From: Oscillospiraceae bacterium
GTDB lineage: Bacteria; Bacillota; Clostridia; Oscillospirales; Acutalibacteraceae
NCBI GenBank assembly: GCA_015065805.1
Contig: SVPN01000005.1
Location: 1 to 64,000, forward strand
Reading direction: 5' to 3'
DNA: 64,000 nucleotides
The notes beneath the pieces are model-generated. The model had not been told where the DNA came from. It did not search any database and saw nothing but the letters and a program-made list of their open reading frames with translations. A program made the position numbers and the translations under genes. The number at the start of each line of letters is the position of its first letter. The first letter of the stretch is position 1. Shown in pieces: positions 55,059 to 63,116 of this stretch.

Positions 55059-55676
55059 TCACCCTTCCTGCTTTGCAAGAAGCTTTTTCAAAAAGCTAAG
55101 GCGATGACACGGCAACACACCGTGCTTAAGAATCGCCTCACAATGCACCTTTGTGCCGTATCCCTTGTGCGCCGCAAAGCCGTATTGCGGGTACTGCGCA
55201 TCCAGCTCATACATCAGGCGGTCACGGCTGACTTTTGCCAAAACGGATGCCGCGGCAACCGAAGCCGACAGCGCATCGCCTTTGATAAGCGGCTGTGCGG
55301 ATGACGGCAGAGACGGCGGCAGTTTATCACCGTCCACAAGAATATGATCGGGACGCACCCCGAGTCCGTCCACCGCACGCTTCATTGCAAGAAAGGTTGC
55401 CTGCAAGATATTATATTCCTCGATTTCTTCCACCGTTGCAAATGCGATGCTGTACGCGATTGCATTTTCGCAGATGATCGGAAAGAGCTTTTCGCGCTTC
55501 TTTTCCGTCAGCTTTTTGGAATCGTTCAAGCCATCAAGCTCGAAATCGGGCGGTAAAATCACCGCCGCCGCACACACAGGGCCTGCAAAAGGACCTCTGC
55601 CTGCCTCATCCACACCGCAAAGAAGAAAGGCTTCACTTGTGCGGAACTGACGGTCAAACTCCACATTCTCCATCAT
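55059..55676 (-). CDS. rnhB: ribonuclease HII
   Basis: A 205-residue RNase HII that removes ribonucleotides from DNA. LLCGVDEAGRGPFAGPV carries two catalytic acids. LNDSKKLTEKKRE, HILVDGDKLP and KGDALSASVAAASVLAKV complete the family pattern. It is 6 bp from the rbgA stop, in the rplS-lepB-rbgA-rnhB-yraN order common in Firmicutes. Confidence 0.96.
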   Translation of the reverse strand: MMENVEFDRQFRTSEAFLLCGVDEAGRGPFAGPVCAAAVILPPDFELDGLNDSKKLTEKKREKLFPIICENAIAYSIAFATVEEIEEYNILQATFLAMKRAVDGLGVRPDHILVDGDKLPPSLPSSAQPLIKGDALSASVAAASVLAKVSRDRLMYELDAQYPQYGFAAHKGYGTKVHCEAILKHGVLPCHRLSFLKKLLAKQEG

Positions 55677-55682
55677 CGGAAA

Positions 55683-56552
55683 TCACCCCTTTACAGGCGG
55701 ATGCTCCAACGTGATCCGTCCGCATTTACCTGCACGGTATTCGTCAAGAATCATATTGGCGGCACGGGTCGTGTCCACCTCACCGCGGGAAATCAGCATG
55801 CCGCGTTTGCGCCCGACAAGCTCAAGAAGCTCATACCCCATTTCGGGAAGAGGCTCTTCCAGCTTATAGCGTTCGAGCAGAAAAGAACGGTAATGCGCCG
55901 CTAACAGCGACAGCAGGTCACACGCAAGCTCTTCACAGTCAAGGATCTGATCGCGGATAGCACCCGTAAACGCTAAGCGAAGTGCCACTTCCTGATCCTC
56001 GAATTTCGGCCACAGAACACCGGGCGTATCCAGAAGCTGGGCTCCCGATTTCAGGGTAAACCACTGATTGCCGCGGGTCACACCGGGGCGGTCTTCGGTC
56101 TTGGCACTGCTGCTTTTCGCCATACGGTTGATAAATGTCGATTTTCCGACGTTCGGAATGCCGACAACCATCGCGCGAACAGGTCGTCCGACCATTCCCT
56201 TCTGTCGCCATTTTTCTTTTTGCTCGGCAAGGGCTTCGTTGAGAATTGTATCCAGCTTTTGCAACCCTTTGCCGGTTTTACAATCGGCAGGCAGGACATA
56301 ATACCCTTGCTTTTGAAAATAGGCGATCCACTTGGTCGTGGCGGCATCATCCGCCATATCCGCCTTATTCATAATCAGCAGACGCGGTTTTCCCGCCGCA
56401 AGCGAATCCAGCTCGGGATTGCGGCTGCTTTGCGGAATACGGGCATCGATCACCTCAATGACCATATCCACAAGAGACAGGCTTTCCTTCAGCTTTCGGC
56501 GGGTCTTCGCCATATGTCCCGGGAACCACTGGATCGGTTTGGAATGTTCCAT
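55683..56552 (-). CDS. ribosome biogenesis GTPase RbgA/YlqF
   Basis: A 289-residue circularly permuted GTPase. The N-terminus is IQWFPGHMAKTRRKL. The G4 motif (NKAD, near residue 62) comes before G1 (GIPNVGKSTFINR, near residue 133) and G3 (DTPG, near residue 176), the order typical of this group. It assists late 50S assembly, including L16 incorporation. It lies between lepB (11-bp gap) and rnhB. Confidence 0.95.
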   Translation of the reverse strand: MEHSKPIQWFPGHMAKTRRKLKESLSLVDMVIEVIDARIPQSSRNPELDSLAAGKPRLLIMNKADMADDAATTKWIAYFQKQGYYVLPADCKTGKGLQKLDTILNEALAEQKEKWRQKGMVGRPVRAMVVGIPNVGKSTFINRMAKSSSAKTEDRPGVTRGNQWFTLKSGAQLLDTPGVLWPKFEDQEVALRLAFTGAIRDQILDCEELACDLLSLLAAHYRSFLLERYKLEEPLPEMGYELLELVGRKRGMLISRGEVDTTRAANMILDEYRAGKCGRITLEHPPVKG

Positions 56553-56563
56553 AATTCTTCCTC

Positions 56564-57124
56564 TTATTCCATATTGTCATAAATGCCGCCGAACGATTCC
56601 GCCGGAAGGAAGCGCCATACCGCTTTACCGACAATATCGTCCACGCTCACACATCCGACCGATTCCTTACGGCTGTCGTAAGAATTGTTACGATGATCGC
56701 CCATAACAAACACGTGTCCCTCAGGAACGGTCACAGGCGCTTTCATATCGTATATAAGGTTATCGTAGTGAACGTACGGTTCATTGAGCACCTTATCATT
56801 CAGAAAGACCTCGTGCGTGACGGGATCAATATATATCGTGTCGTTTTCCTTGGCGATCACACGTTTGATGAGCGGGGTATTCCCCTCGCGGCTGATCACG
56901 ACAATATCGCCGTAATCAGGCGTGTAAAAGGCTTTAACAAGAATGAGATTATCGCCGTGAATGAGCGTATCGTTCATTGAATCACCGTCAACCGCAACAA
57001 CGCGGATAAAAAACGCAAACAGCACCGCCACCATCACCAAGGCAAATACCGCAATTTCAACGAAATCCAAAACATTTTCAAACCACGAGGGTTTCTTTGT
57101 CTTCTGAGCAGACTCTGCGTTCAT
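56564..57124 (-). CDS. lepB: signal peptidase I
   Basis: 186 residues with one N-terminal transmembrane helix (residues about 22-42). The catalytic Ser49 lies in VDGDSMNDTL and the general-base Lys87 in LIKRVIA. The C-terminal box GHVFVMGDHRNNSYDSR is also present. It removes signal peptides at the outer face of the membrane. It is between rplS and rbgA. Confidence 0.95.
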   Translation of the reverse strand: MNAESAQKTKKPSWFENVLDFVEIAVFALVMVAVLFAFFIRVVAVDGDSMNDTLIHGDNLILVKAFYTPDYGDIVVISREGNTPLIKRVIAKENDTIYIDPVTHEVFLNDKVLNEPYVHYDNLIYDMKAPVTVPEGHVFVMGDHRNNSYDSRKESVGCVSVDDIVGKAVWRFLPAESFGGIYDNME

Positions 57125-57225
57125 ATCGTTATCCCTCCGTTATATTCCGCAAATAATCCAAGATTAGTAACAGTATAGCATATCCGTACGCAATTGAAAA
57201 GAGTAGATTTTATAATTTTTTTAAA

Positions 57226-57260
57226 ATAAAAAGAGGGATGATTCCTCATCCCTCTTTTTG
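57226..57260 (-). terminator. terminator of rplS
   Basis: A 13-bp stem (aaaaagagggatg / catccctcttttt) with a short loop and T-run on the minus strand, between rplS and lepB. Confidence 0.85.
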
Positions 57261-57269
57261 TTCGTGACA

Positions 57270-57611
57270 TTACAGACGCTCTTTAACCTTCGCAGCCTTA
57301 CCCACGCGATCACGCAGATAGTACAGCTTGCTGCGGCGAACCTTACCGCGGCGAACGATCTTCACCGAATCCACGTTCGGGGAATGCAGCGGGAACACAC
57401 GCTCCACACCGACACCGTAGGAAACACGGCGAACGGTAAAGGTCTCGGCAACACCGCTACCGCGCTTGGCGATAACCGTACCCTCGAAAGCCTGAAGTCT
57501 TTCGTTGTTGCCCTCGCGAATTCTCACTTCGACGCGGATCGTATCACCGATGTCGAAAGAAGGAGCATTCTCCTTCAGGCTGTCAGCGCTCATCATTTTC
57601 AATGCATCCAT
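57270..57611 (-). CDS. rplS: 50S ribosomal protein L19
   Basis: 113 residues, normal for L19. [37 protein letters not shown] and [43 protein letters not shown] are standard. It lies at the 30S-50S interface. GGAGGAAAA precedes the ATG. It has its own promoter and terminator, with an intervening leader that could bind L19 itself. Confidence 0.97.
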   Translation of the reverse strand: MDALKMMSADSLKENAPSFDIGDTIRVEVRIREGNNERLQAFEGTVIAKRGSGVAETFTVRRVSYGVGVERVFPLHSPNVDSVKIVRRGKVRRSKLYYLRDRVGKAAKVKERL

Positions 57612-57750
57612 GGTTTTTCCTCCTGATTCTGTCAGACATTCATGCCCGTCGGCAAACGCCGAAGCAGAGGACTGTCCGCTTTCATGTCTTGCTTACGCTT
57701 GGCAATCATCCCCAATGCGGCGTCTCACAGCCGCACGGATACCAAATACC
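57612..57750 (-). promoter_or_regulatory. rplS 5' leader, possible autoregulatory structure
   Basis: About 140 nt between the promoter and rplS contain several short GC-rich inverted repeats (for example ggcgtttgccg and cggctgtgagacgccgc). Firmicutes rplS genes often carry an L19-binding leader; this match is by position and general shape only. Confidence 0.35.
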
Positions 57751-57755
57751 GATAT

Positions 57756-57784
57756 ACTATAGCACAACACTTATCAAAATGCAA
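57756..57784 (-). promoter_or_regulatory. SigA-type promoter of rplS
   Basis: Minus strand TTGCAT, 17-bp spacer, TATAGT. Places the rplS transcript start about 140 bp before its ATG. Confidence 0.65.
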
Positions 57785-57799
57785 GTGTTTTTTTGAAAT

Positions 57800-58441
57800 T
57801 TATGAAAAAATTTCTCCATCCTCTGTCAACACCGTTAAACGGGTCACATCCGCTGTATATTCCTCTCCCAAAACCGCTGTCAGAAGCAACGACGGATTGA
57901 TCGCCTGATCGCTTCCCGTAGGCAGTGTAACCAGACACACGCACTGTCCATCGGCAAGTGACAGCTCAACATCGGACACGGACGGTTTGATATCAATGGT
58001 CTTAAAGGTTTTCTTTTTGGTGCGTTTTTGCACCTCGATCGTCTCCTGCGCCAGCACACGCTCAAACGCGTCAAGCGAGGAAGCGTCCGTAACGATCTTC
58101 CAGCGCGAAGCGGCGATCTTTGCCACCTTCAGCCTTGCAGGAGCAGCAGACACAACCGAGATCCCTTCGGGCATATTGTCGTTAAGTCTTGAAACGATCT
58201 CTTCCATCGGCATCTCTTCTTCAAGACGAAAGTCCATATATTCGCACAGCCCCTCATAGCCGAGCGACAACGGTGCCGCAAAGGTGATATACGGGTGCTT
58301 GCTGAACCCCTCGGTGTACCACAGCGGGATCCCCGCACGGCGAAGAACACGCGTCATCGTACGCATCAGATCCAGATGGGAAATATACTTTGCGCGTCCC
58401 GTTTTGGTGAAACGCACACGCACCGTCTCAACGATGTTCAT
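57800..58441 (-). CDS. DUF2344 / TIGR03936 radical-SAM-associated protein
   Basis: A 213-residue protein starting VRVRFTKTGRAKYISHLDLMRTMTRVLRRAGIPLWYTEGFSKHPYITFAAPLSLG, the clear DUF2344 signature. Members accompany or fuse with TIGR03960 radical-SAM proteins; the modified target is unknown. ATG 58441 follows AAAGGAGGTG. It overlaps the radical-SAM gene by 14 bp, indicating strict coupling. The track adds 17 residues. Confidence 0.92.
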   Translation of the reverse strand: MNIVETVRVRFTKTGRAKYISHLDLMRTMTRVLRRAGIPLWYTEGFSKHPYITFAAPLSLGYEGLCEYMDFRLEEEMPMEEIVSRLNDNMPEGISVVSAAPARLKVAKIAASRWKIVTDASSLDAFERVLAQETIEVQKRTKKKTFKTIDIKPSVSDVELSLADGQCVCLVTLPTGSDQAINPSLLLTAVLGEEYTADVTRLTVLTEDGEIFS

Positions 58442-60278
58442 AGCAAACACCTCCTTTGAAGCAGGTCGCTCCGCAACCGCTGCACTGCTCACGGCAGTTC
58501 GGCGTCGTTTTGGCGGCGTGCGCCTTTTCGTTTTCGCGCCACAGGAACGCTTTGCTTACGCCGTAGTCCAGATGATCCCACGGGAAGATCTCATCCTTAT
58601 CACGGCGGCGGTTTGCATAAAACGCGGGATCCAGACCGTGCGCCTTGATCGTTTCAAGCCACGTGTCAAAGCGGAAATGCTCCGACCACGAATCCAGCTT
58701 GCATCCCTGACGGTATGCATCCTCGATCACGGCGCCCAAACGTCGATCGCCGCGCGCCAGAACCGCTTCTAAGAAGCTGGTCTGTGCATCGTGCCAGCTC
58801 AGGGAAATTTTACGCGTTGTCACCGAGGACGACAACAGCTTTTGTTTTTCCATCAGCTGTTCCATCGTATCCTGCGGTTCCCACTGGAACGGCGTGAACG
58901 GTTTTGGCACAAAGCACGAACAGCTCACCGACACGGTAACCCCCTTGCCCTTCGGCTTATCGGGCGTGTTGTGATACACCCACGTTACCTTTTGTGCCAG
59001 CTGAGCAATGCCGACGATATCCTCTGCCGTTTCCGTAGGCAAGCCCATCATAAAATACAGCTTCACCGCCGACCAGCCGCCGCGAAACGCCTTTCCGACC
59101 GTGTCAAGGATCTCCGCTTCGGAGAGATTCTTGTTAATGGCATCACGAAGGCGCTGTGTCCCCGCTTCAGGAGCGAACGTCAGACCGCTTCTGCGCAGAA
59201 CGTTGAGTTTGTTTGCAAGCTCCTCGGAAAAACCGTCCACGCGCAAGGACGGCAACGACATATTGGTGTGTTGCGGTTCTGCCCAATCAAGAAGTGTCTC
59301 AAGGAGCTCGGGCAGCTTCGTGTAATCGCTTGTAGACAGCGAGGAAAGCGAAAACTCCTCATAGCCCGTGCTGTCGCAAAGTGCGCGGCTTTGACGGTCG
59401 ATGGTATCGATGGATTTTTCACGCACGGGACGGTAAATGAAGCCCGCCTGGCAAAAACGGCATCCGCGGATACAACCGCGGAAAATCTCACTCATCGCGC
59501 GATCGTGCACAATGTTGGTAAACGGCACAACAAAATACTCGGGATAATACATACTGTTAAGATCGCGGACGATGCGCTTGCGCACCGTTGCAGGAGCATT
59601 GTCCTTCGGTGTCACGGACGCAATCGTGCCGTCTTCGTTGTACGACACCGCATACAGGGACGGTACATACACGCCCTCGATCTGTGCCGCCGCACGCAAA
59701 AAGACATCCTTGCGATATCCGTTTCTTTTGTGTTCCTTGTACAGATCGTTGAGTTCCAGATTGACCTCTTCGCCTTCACCCAAAATGAACAGATCAAAGA
59801 AATCCGCCATCGGCTCGGGATTACATGCGCACGGACCACCGCCGATCACGAGCGGATGCGTCTCGTTGCGATCCGCCGCACGAAGCGGAATCCCCGCCAG
59901 ATCCAGCATATTCAGCACGCCGGTATAGCTCATCTCATATTGAAGCGTAAATGCGACAAAATCAAAATCCGCCACCGCGTCACGGCTTTCCAGTGCAAAC
60001 AGCGGGATGTCATTCTGACGCATCAGGTCTTCCATATCGGTATCGGGTGCAAACACGCGCTCGCACCAGGTATCCTCCTGCGCATTATAAAGCCCGTACA
60101 GAATCTTCATACCGAGATGAGACATACCGACCTCGTACAGATCCGGAAAGCAAAACGCAATGCGCACCGCCATATCCGCGGCATTCTTGACAACGCTGTT
60201 CAGCTCGCCGCCCGTATAGCGGGCAGGCTTCTGAACCTTTAAAAATAACGATTCCAACCGTTTTTTATCCATCTGCAT
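58428..60278 (-). CDS. TIGR03960-family B12-binding-like radical SAM protein
   Basis: About 616 residues. An N-terminal B12-binding-like part carries ARYTGGELNSVVKNA and FPDLYEVGMSHLGMKILYGL. The radical-SAM core has the CxxxCxxC cluster in GCIRGCRFCQAGFIYRP. The C-terminal end has more cysteines (CREQCSGCGATCF) that may hold a second cluster. The usual partner DUF2344 gene overlaps it by 14 bp. The target reaction is unknown. ATG 60278 gives suitable spacing from AGGATGG; other nearby Met codons are possible. Confidence 0.92.
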   Translation of the reverse strand: MQMDKKRLESLFLKVQKPARYTGGELNSVVKNAADMAVRIAFCFPDLYEVGMSHLGMKILYGLYNAQEDTWCERVFAPDTDMEDLMRQNDIPLFALESRDAVADFDFVAFTLQYEMSYTGVLNMLDLAGIPLRAADRNETHPLVIGGGPCACNPEPMADFFDLFILGEGEEVNLELNDLYKEHKRNGYRKDVFLRAAAQIEGVYVPSLYAVSYNEDGTIASVTPKDNAPATVRKRIVRDLNSMYYPEYFVVPFTNIVHDRAMSEIFRGCIRGCRFCQAGFIYRPVREKSIDTIDRQSRALCDSTGYEEFSLSSLSTSDYTKLPELLETLLDWAEPQHTNMSLPSLRVDGFSEELANKLNVLRRSGLTFAPEAGTQRLRDAINKNLSEAEILDTVGKAFRGGWSAVKLYFMMGLPTETAEDIVGIAQLAQKVTWVYHNTPDKPKGKGVTVSVSCSCFVPKPFTPFQWEPQDTMEQLMEKQKLLSSSVTTRKISLSWHDAQTSFLEAVLARGDRRLGAVIEDAYRQGCKLDSWSEHFRFDTWLETIKAHGLDPAFYANRRRDKDEIFPWDHLDYGVSKAFLWRENEKAHAAKTTPNCREQCSGCGATCFKGGVCYEHR

Positions 60279-60315
60279 AATCGATTCCATCCTACAAAAA
60301 ATTTCGAACAGATGT

Positions 60316-60344
60316 ATTATACAGCAAAACTTGCGTTTTTTCAA
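60316..60344 (-). promoter_or_regulatory. SigA-type promoter of the radical-SAM gene
   Basis: Minus strand TTGAAA, 17-bp spacer, TATAAT. It overlaps the last bases of the upstream SpoIVFB-like gene, so the radical-SAM pair is expressed independently of the sporulation block. Confidence 0.75.
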
Positions 60345-60925
60345 TTCCCATTGTAAAAAAGCCTGTGAAAAAGAAGATACATGGCAACAATGCACAGTGT
60401 GATATTATGCGGCGGATGCCGGGCAAGGGCAATCCCGACTCCTGTCATTGCCGCCCACACCGTATAAAACAGGAGTGTTTTCACCCCGAGGCCGAACGAT
60501 GTTCCCCATCCCCTTACAAGCGCATCCAGCACCCGTCCGCCGTCAAGAGGATCGATCGGCAAGAGATTAAGCACCGCCATCACAAGATGAATATCGGCAT
60601 ACAGCGGATCGATCGGTAAGCGGTAAAGAAGCAGATACATCCCCGCATTTAAAGCGGGACCCGCCAACGCGATCACGGCATCCTCCGACCGCGATAAACA
60701 GCCGTCGGAATCCACAAGACGCATCCCGAAGCACGATATCACCAGTTCGCGGGGTTTATGCCTGAGCAGGCAAGCGGTTATGATATGTCCGCATTCGTGA
60801 ATGACAGCCGCCGAAAACCCGAACAGCAGCAACCCGCTCGGATCGGCATACAACAGATACAGCAAAACAGCGGGAAACAGCAAGCTGATCTTGCACTGTA
60901 TCCCGCTGAACCTTACGCTATACAT
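60341..60925 (-). CDS. SpoIVFB-like site-2 protease (M50)
   Basis: A 194-residue polytopic metalloprotease. The zinc motif is AAVIHECGHIITA near residue 40, and the second ligand motif is NLLPIDPLDGGR near residue 138. SpoIVFB cleaves pro-sigma-K in the mother cell during sporulation in Bacillus. The context is fitting: it is just downstream of a SpoIVFA/M23-like gene (8-bp overlap), near spoIVA and sipL. It lacks the C-terminal CBS domain of Bacillus SpoIVFB. Confidence 0.82.
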   Translation of the reverse strand: MYSVRFSGIQCKISLLFPAVLLYLLYADPSGLLLFGFSAAVIHECGHIITACLLRHKPRELVISCFGMRLVDSDGCLSRSEDAVIALAGPALNAGMYLLLYRLPIDPLYADIHLVMAVLNLLPIDPLDGGRVLDALVRGWGTSFGLGVKTLLFYTVWAAMTGVGIALARHPPHNITLCIVAMYLLFHRLFYNGN

Positions 60926-61571
60926 ACGTCTCCTCGGGAAGCACGCTCAACGGATCGGTCGGTTTTCCGTTGCATATCCATTCAATATGCACGTGACTTC
61001 CGCTTGAACGCCCCGTATTCCCCACATACGCCACCGTATCGCCTGCACACACCGTCTCTCCGACCGCAACCGACATGGAAGAGCAATGGGCATAGAGATA
61101 CTTTTCTCCGTTTTCGCAGGTGACTACCAGATACTTCCCGTATCCGTTCTCATCCGTCTGTGCAACGGTCACAACGCCGCTTTTTAAGGCTTTCAGCGGC
61201 GTACCCTCCTGTGCCGCAATATCGACGCCCTCGTGAAACGAACCGTCACGCTCGCCGAACGGCGATGTGATCACCCCACCGACAAGCGGAGCAACCGTCT
61301 TTTGCCGATCGTCATCCGCAGGCGCGGTCATTGCCGACACTGCCGTCGGTTGCCATGCATCGGTCACTGCGGAAACCAAGGTATCCTCCAACATAGCGCT
61401 ACGAAACATCGACGATACGGAATCATACCATTCCCCGCCGAACCATCGCATACACAAAACCGCCAGCATCGCTAATATGCAGACAACGCTCTGTATCAGC
61501 AACAGCTGTAACCCTTGAAAGAGAGACGATGCTTTACGACGCGCCGGCTGAGCGCGCATCGGATCCTCCAT
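60918..61571 (-). CDS. M23/LytM-domain membrane protein, SpoIVFA/SpoIIQ-like
   Basis: 217 residues with an N-terminal transmembrane helix (about 22-45), a Ser/Ala-rich linker and a C-terminal LytM domain. The zinc residues appear intact: FHEGVDIAA and SHVHIEW. In Bacillus SpoIVFA the LytM domain is degenerate and inhibits SpoIVFB, while clostridial SpoIIQ is a LytM endopeptidase. Position directly ahead of a SpoIVFB-like gene favours SpoIVFA; the intact residues suggest it could be enzymatic. The ATG follows AAGGGGGG. Confidence 0.75.
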   Translation of the reverse strand: MEDPMRAQPARRKASSLFQGLQLLLIQSVVCILAMLAVLCMRWFGGEWYDSVSSMFRSAMLEDTLVSAVTDAWQPTAVSAMTAPADDDRQKTVAPLVGGVITSPFGERDGSFHEGVDIAAQEGTPLKALKSGVVTVAQTDENGYGKYLVVTCENGEKYLYAHCSSMSVAVGETVCAGDTVAYVGNTGRSSGSHVHIEWICNGKPTDPLSVLPEETYV

Positions 61572-61587
61572 ATTGTTTGCCCCCCTT

Positions 61588-63066
61588 TTAAACGATGATA
61601 CAGATCAGCCCGTTGCAACCCTCGTTAATGATCCTCTCTACGGTTTCCTTCATTTTCAGGCGGGCATCCATCGGCATACGCAACAGCTTGTTGTGCAAGC
61701 CTTCATTCACAAGGCCGTACAGCGAGGACCCGAATATGTTGGAATCCCAGATCTTGGTCGGATCCTCCTCAAATTCGCGAAGCAAATAATTCACAAGCTC
61801 CTCCGACTGACGCTCCGAGCCGACGATCGGTGCCACCTCGGTGTTGATGGTTGCCTTCATCATATGGATCGACGGTGCCTGCGCACGCAGACGCACCCCG
61901 TACCGTCCGCTTTGCTTGATGATCTCGGGTTCTTCCAGCTCCATCTCCTCCACGGTCGGCATCACGATGCCGTACCCTGTTGCCTCCACCTCATCAAGCG
62001 CATGTCGGATCTTCTCATATTCCTTTTTCATCACCGCCAGTTCGCTGAGCATATCAAGCAGGGTTGCCTCATCACGGATCTCAAGCCCTGTGACCTCACG
62101 CAGGACATCATAAAACAGCCCCTGCCCGACCTGAACGCACAGTGTTGCCTTTCCTTCACCGAGCGAAACCGCTTCTACACAAGCATTATCGATGTACTCA
62201 CAGCTCAGCAGATGCCGCGCAAAATCCGACACCTGACAGATCTTGCCGACGCCTGAAGCATATTTCCGCACAGTCTGCATAATGGCTTTACGGATCGGAT
62301 GCTCGCGTTCAAGCCCTGTCAGCCAACGCGGCATCACCACATCCAGCTCTGCGGCGGGAAATTCAAACAGCGCCTTCTCCAATATTCCGCGGATCTGTGC
62401 ATCATCGATCGCCAGACAGTCCACTGCCGTCACGGGAACACCGTATGCCTCCTGCATCCGACGGCACAGCTGAGCGGTATCCTCGCTGTCGGGATGCGTC
62501 GTGTTCAGCAAGACCACAAACGGTTTATTCAGATCGTGCAATTCACGGATCACCCGCTCCTCGGCATCCTCATACTCCTCTCGCGGAATATCGGTAATAC
62601 TGCCGTCGGTCGTTACCACGATACCGATGGTCGAATGCTCGGCAATCACCTTACGCGTGCCGATTTCCGCCGCCATATTGAAGGGGATCTCCTCCTCGTA
62701 CCACGGCGTTTTGACCATACGCGGCATATTGTCCTCGATATAACCGATCGCCGACGGCACAATGTATCCGACGCAATCAATGAGCCGCACATCCATTTGC
62801 GCAGATTCATCCAGCTGTACCGTAACGGGTTGTTCGGGGATGAACTTCGGCTCGGTGGTCATAATGGTTTTTCCCGCGGCCGATTGCGGCAATTCATCGG
62901 TGGTGCGCTCACGGATCGCATCCTGCGTTATCCCGGGCAATACGAGCGTTTCCATAAACCGCTTAATAAAGGTAGATTTTCCGCTTCGGACAGGGCCGAT
63001 CACGCCCAGATACAATGCACCCGCTGTCCGCTCACGGATATCCTTGTAAATATTCTGCTGTGTCAT
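61588..63066 (-). CDS. spoIVA: stage IV sporulation protein A
   Basis: A 492-residue ATPase that forms the basement layer of the spore coat around the forespore. The N-terminus IYKDIRERTAGALYLGVIGPVRSGKSTFIKRFM contains the Walker A site GPVRSGKS. DCVGYIVPSAIGY and the C-terminal membrane-targeting stretch (GCNGLICIIV at the end) also match the family. It is 50 bp from sipL, whose product interacts with SpoIVA. Confidence 0.97.
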   Translation of the reverse strand: MTQQNIYKDIRERTAGALYLGVIGPVRSGKSTFIKRFMETLVLPGITQDAIRERTTDELPQSAAGKTIMTTEPKFIPEQPVTVQLDESAQMDVRLIDCVGYIVPSAIGYIEDNMPRMVKTPWYEEEIPFNMAAEIGTRKVIAEHSTIGIVVTTDGSITDIPREEYEDAEERVIRELHDLNKPFVVLLNTTHPDSEDTAQLCRRMQEAYGVPVTAVDCLAIDDAQIRGILEKALFEFPAAELDVVMPRWLTGLEREHPIRKAIMQTVRKYASGVGKICQVSDFARHLLSCEYIDNACVEAVSLGEGKATLCVQVGQGLFYDVLREVTGLEIRDEATLLDMLSELAVMKKEYEKIRHALDEVEATGYGIVMPTVEEMELEEPEIIKQSGRYGVRLRAQAPSIHMMKATINTEVAPIVGSERQSEELVNYLLREFEEDPTKIWDSNIFGSSLYGLVNEGLHNKLLRMPMDARLKMKETVERIINEGCNGLICIIV

Positions 63067-63116
63067 ACATTCGCACTCCTTTGTTCATAGTCTTTACCGT
63101 ATCCGTACAAGCCCTG

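Noticed and set aside
58791-60242. 483-residue plus-strand ORF opposite the radical-SAM gene
   Set aside because: Shadow frame: Arg/His-rich composition, no recognisable domain, and the opposite strand encodes a motif-complete radical-SAM protein.
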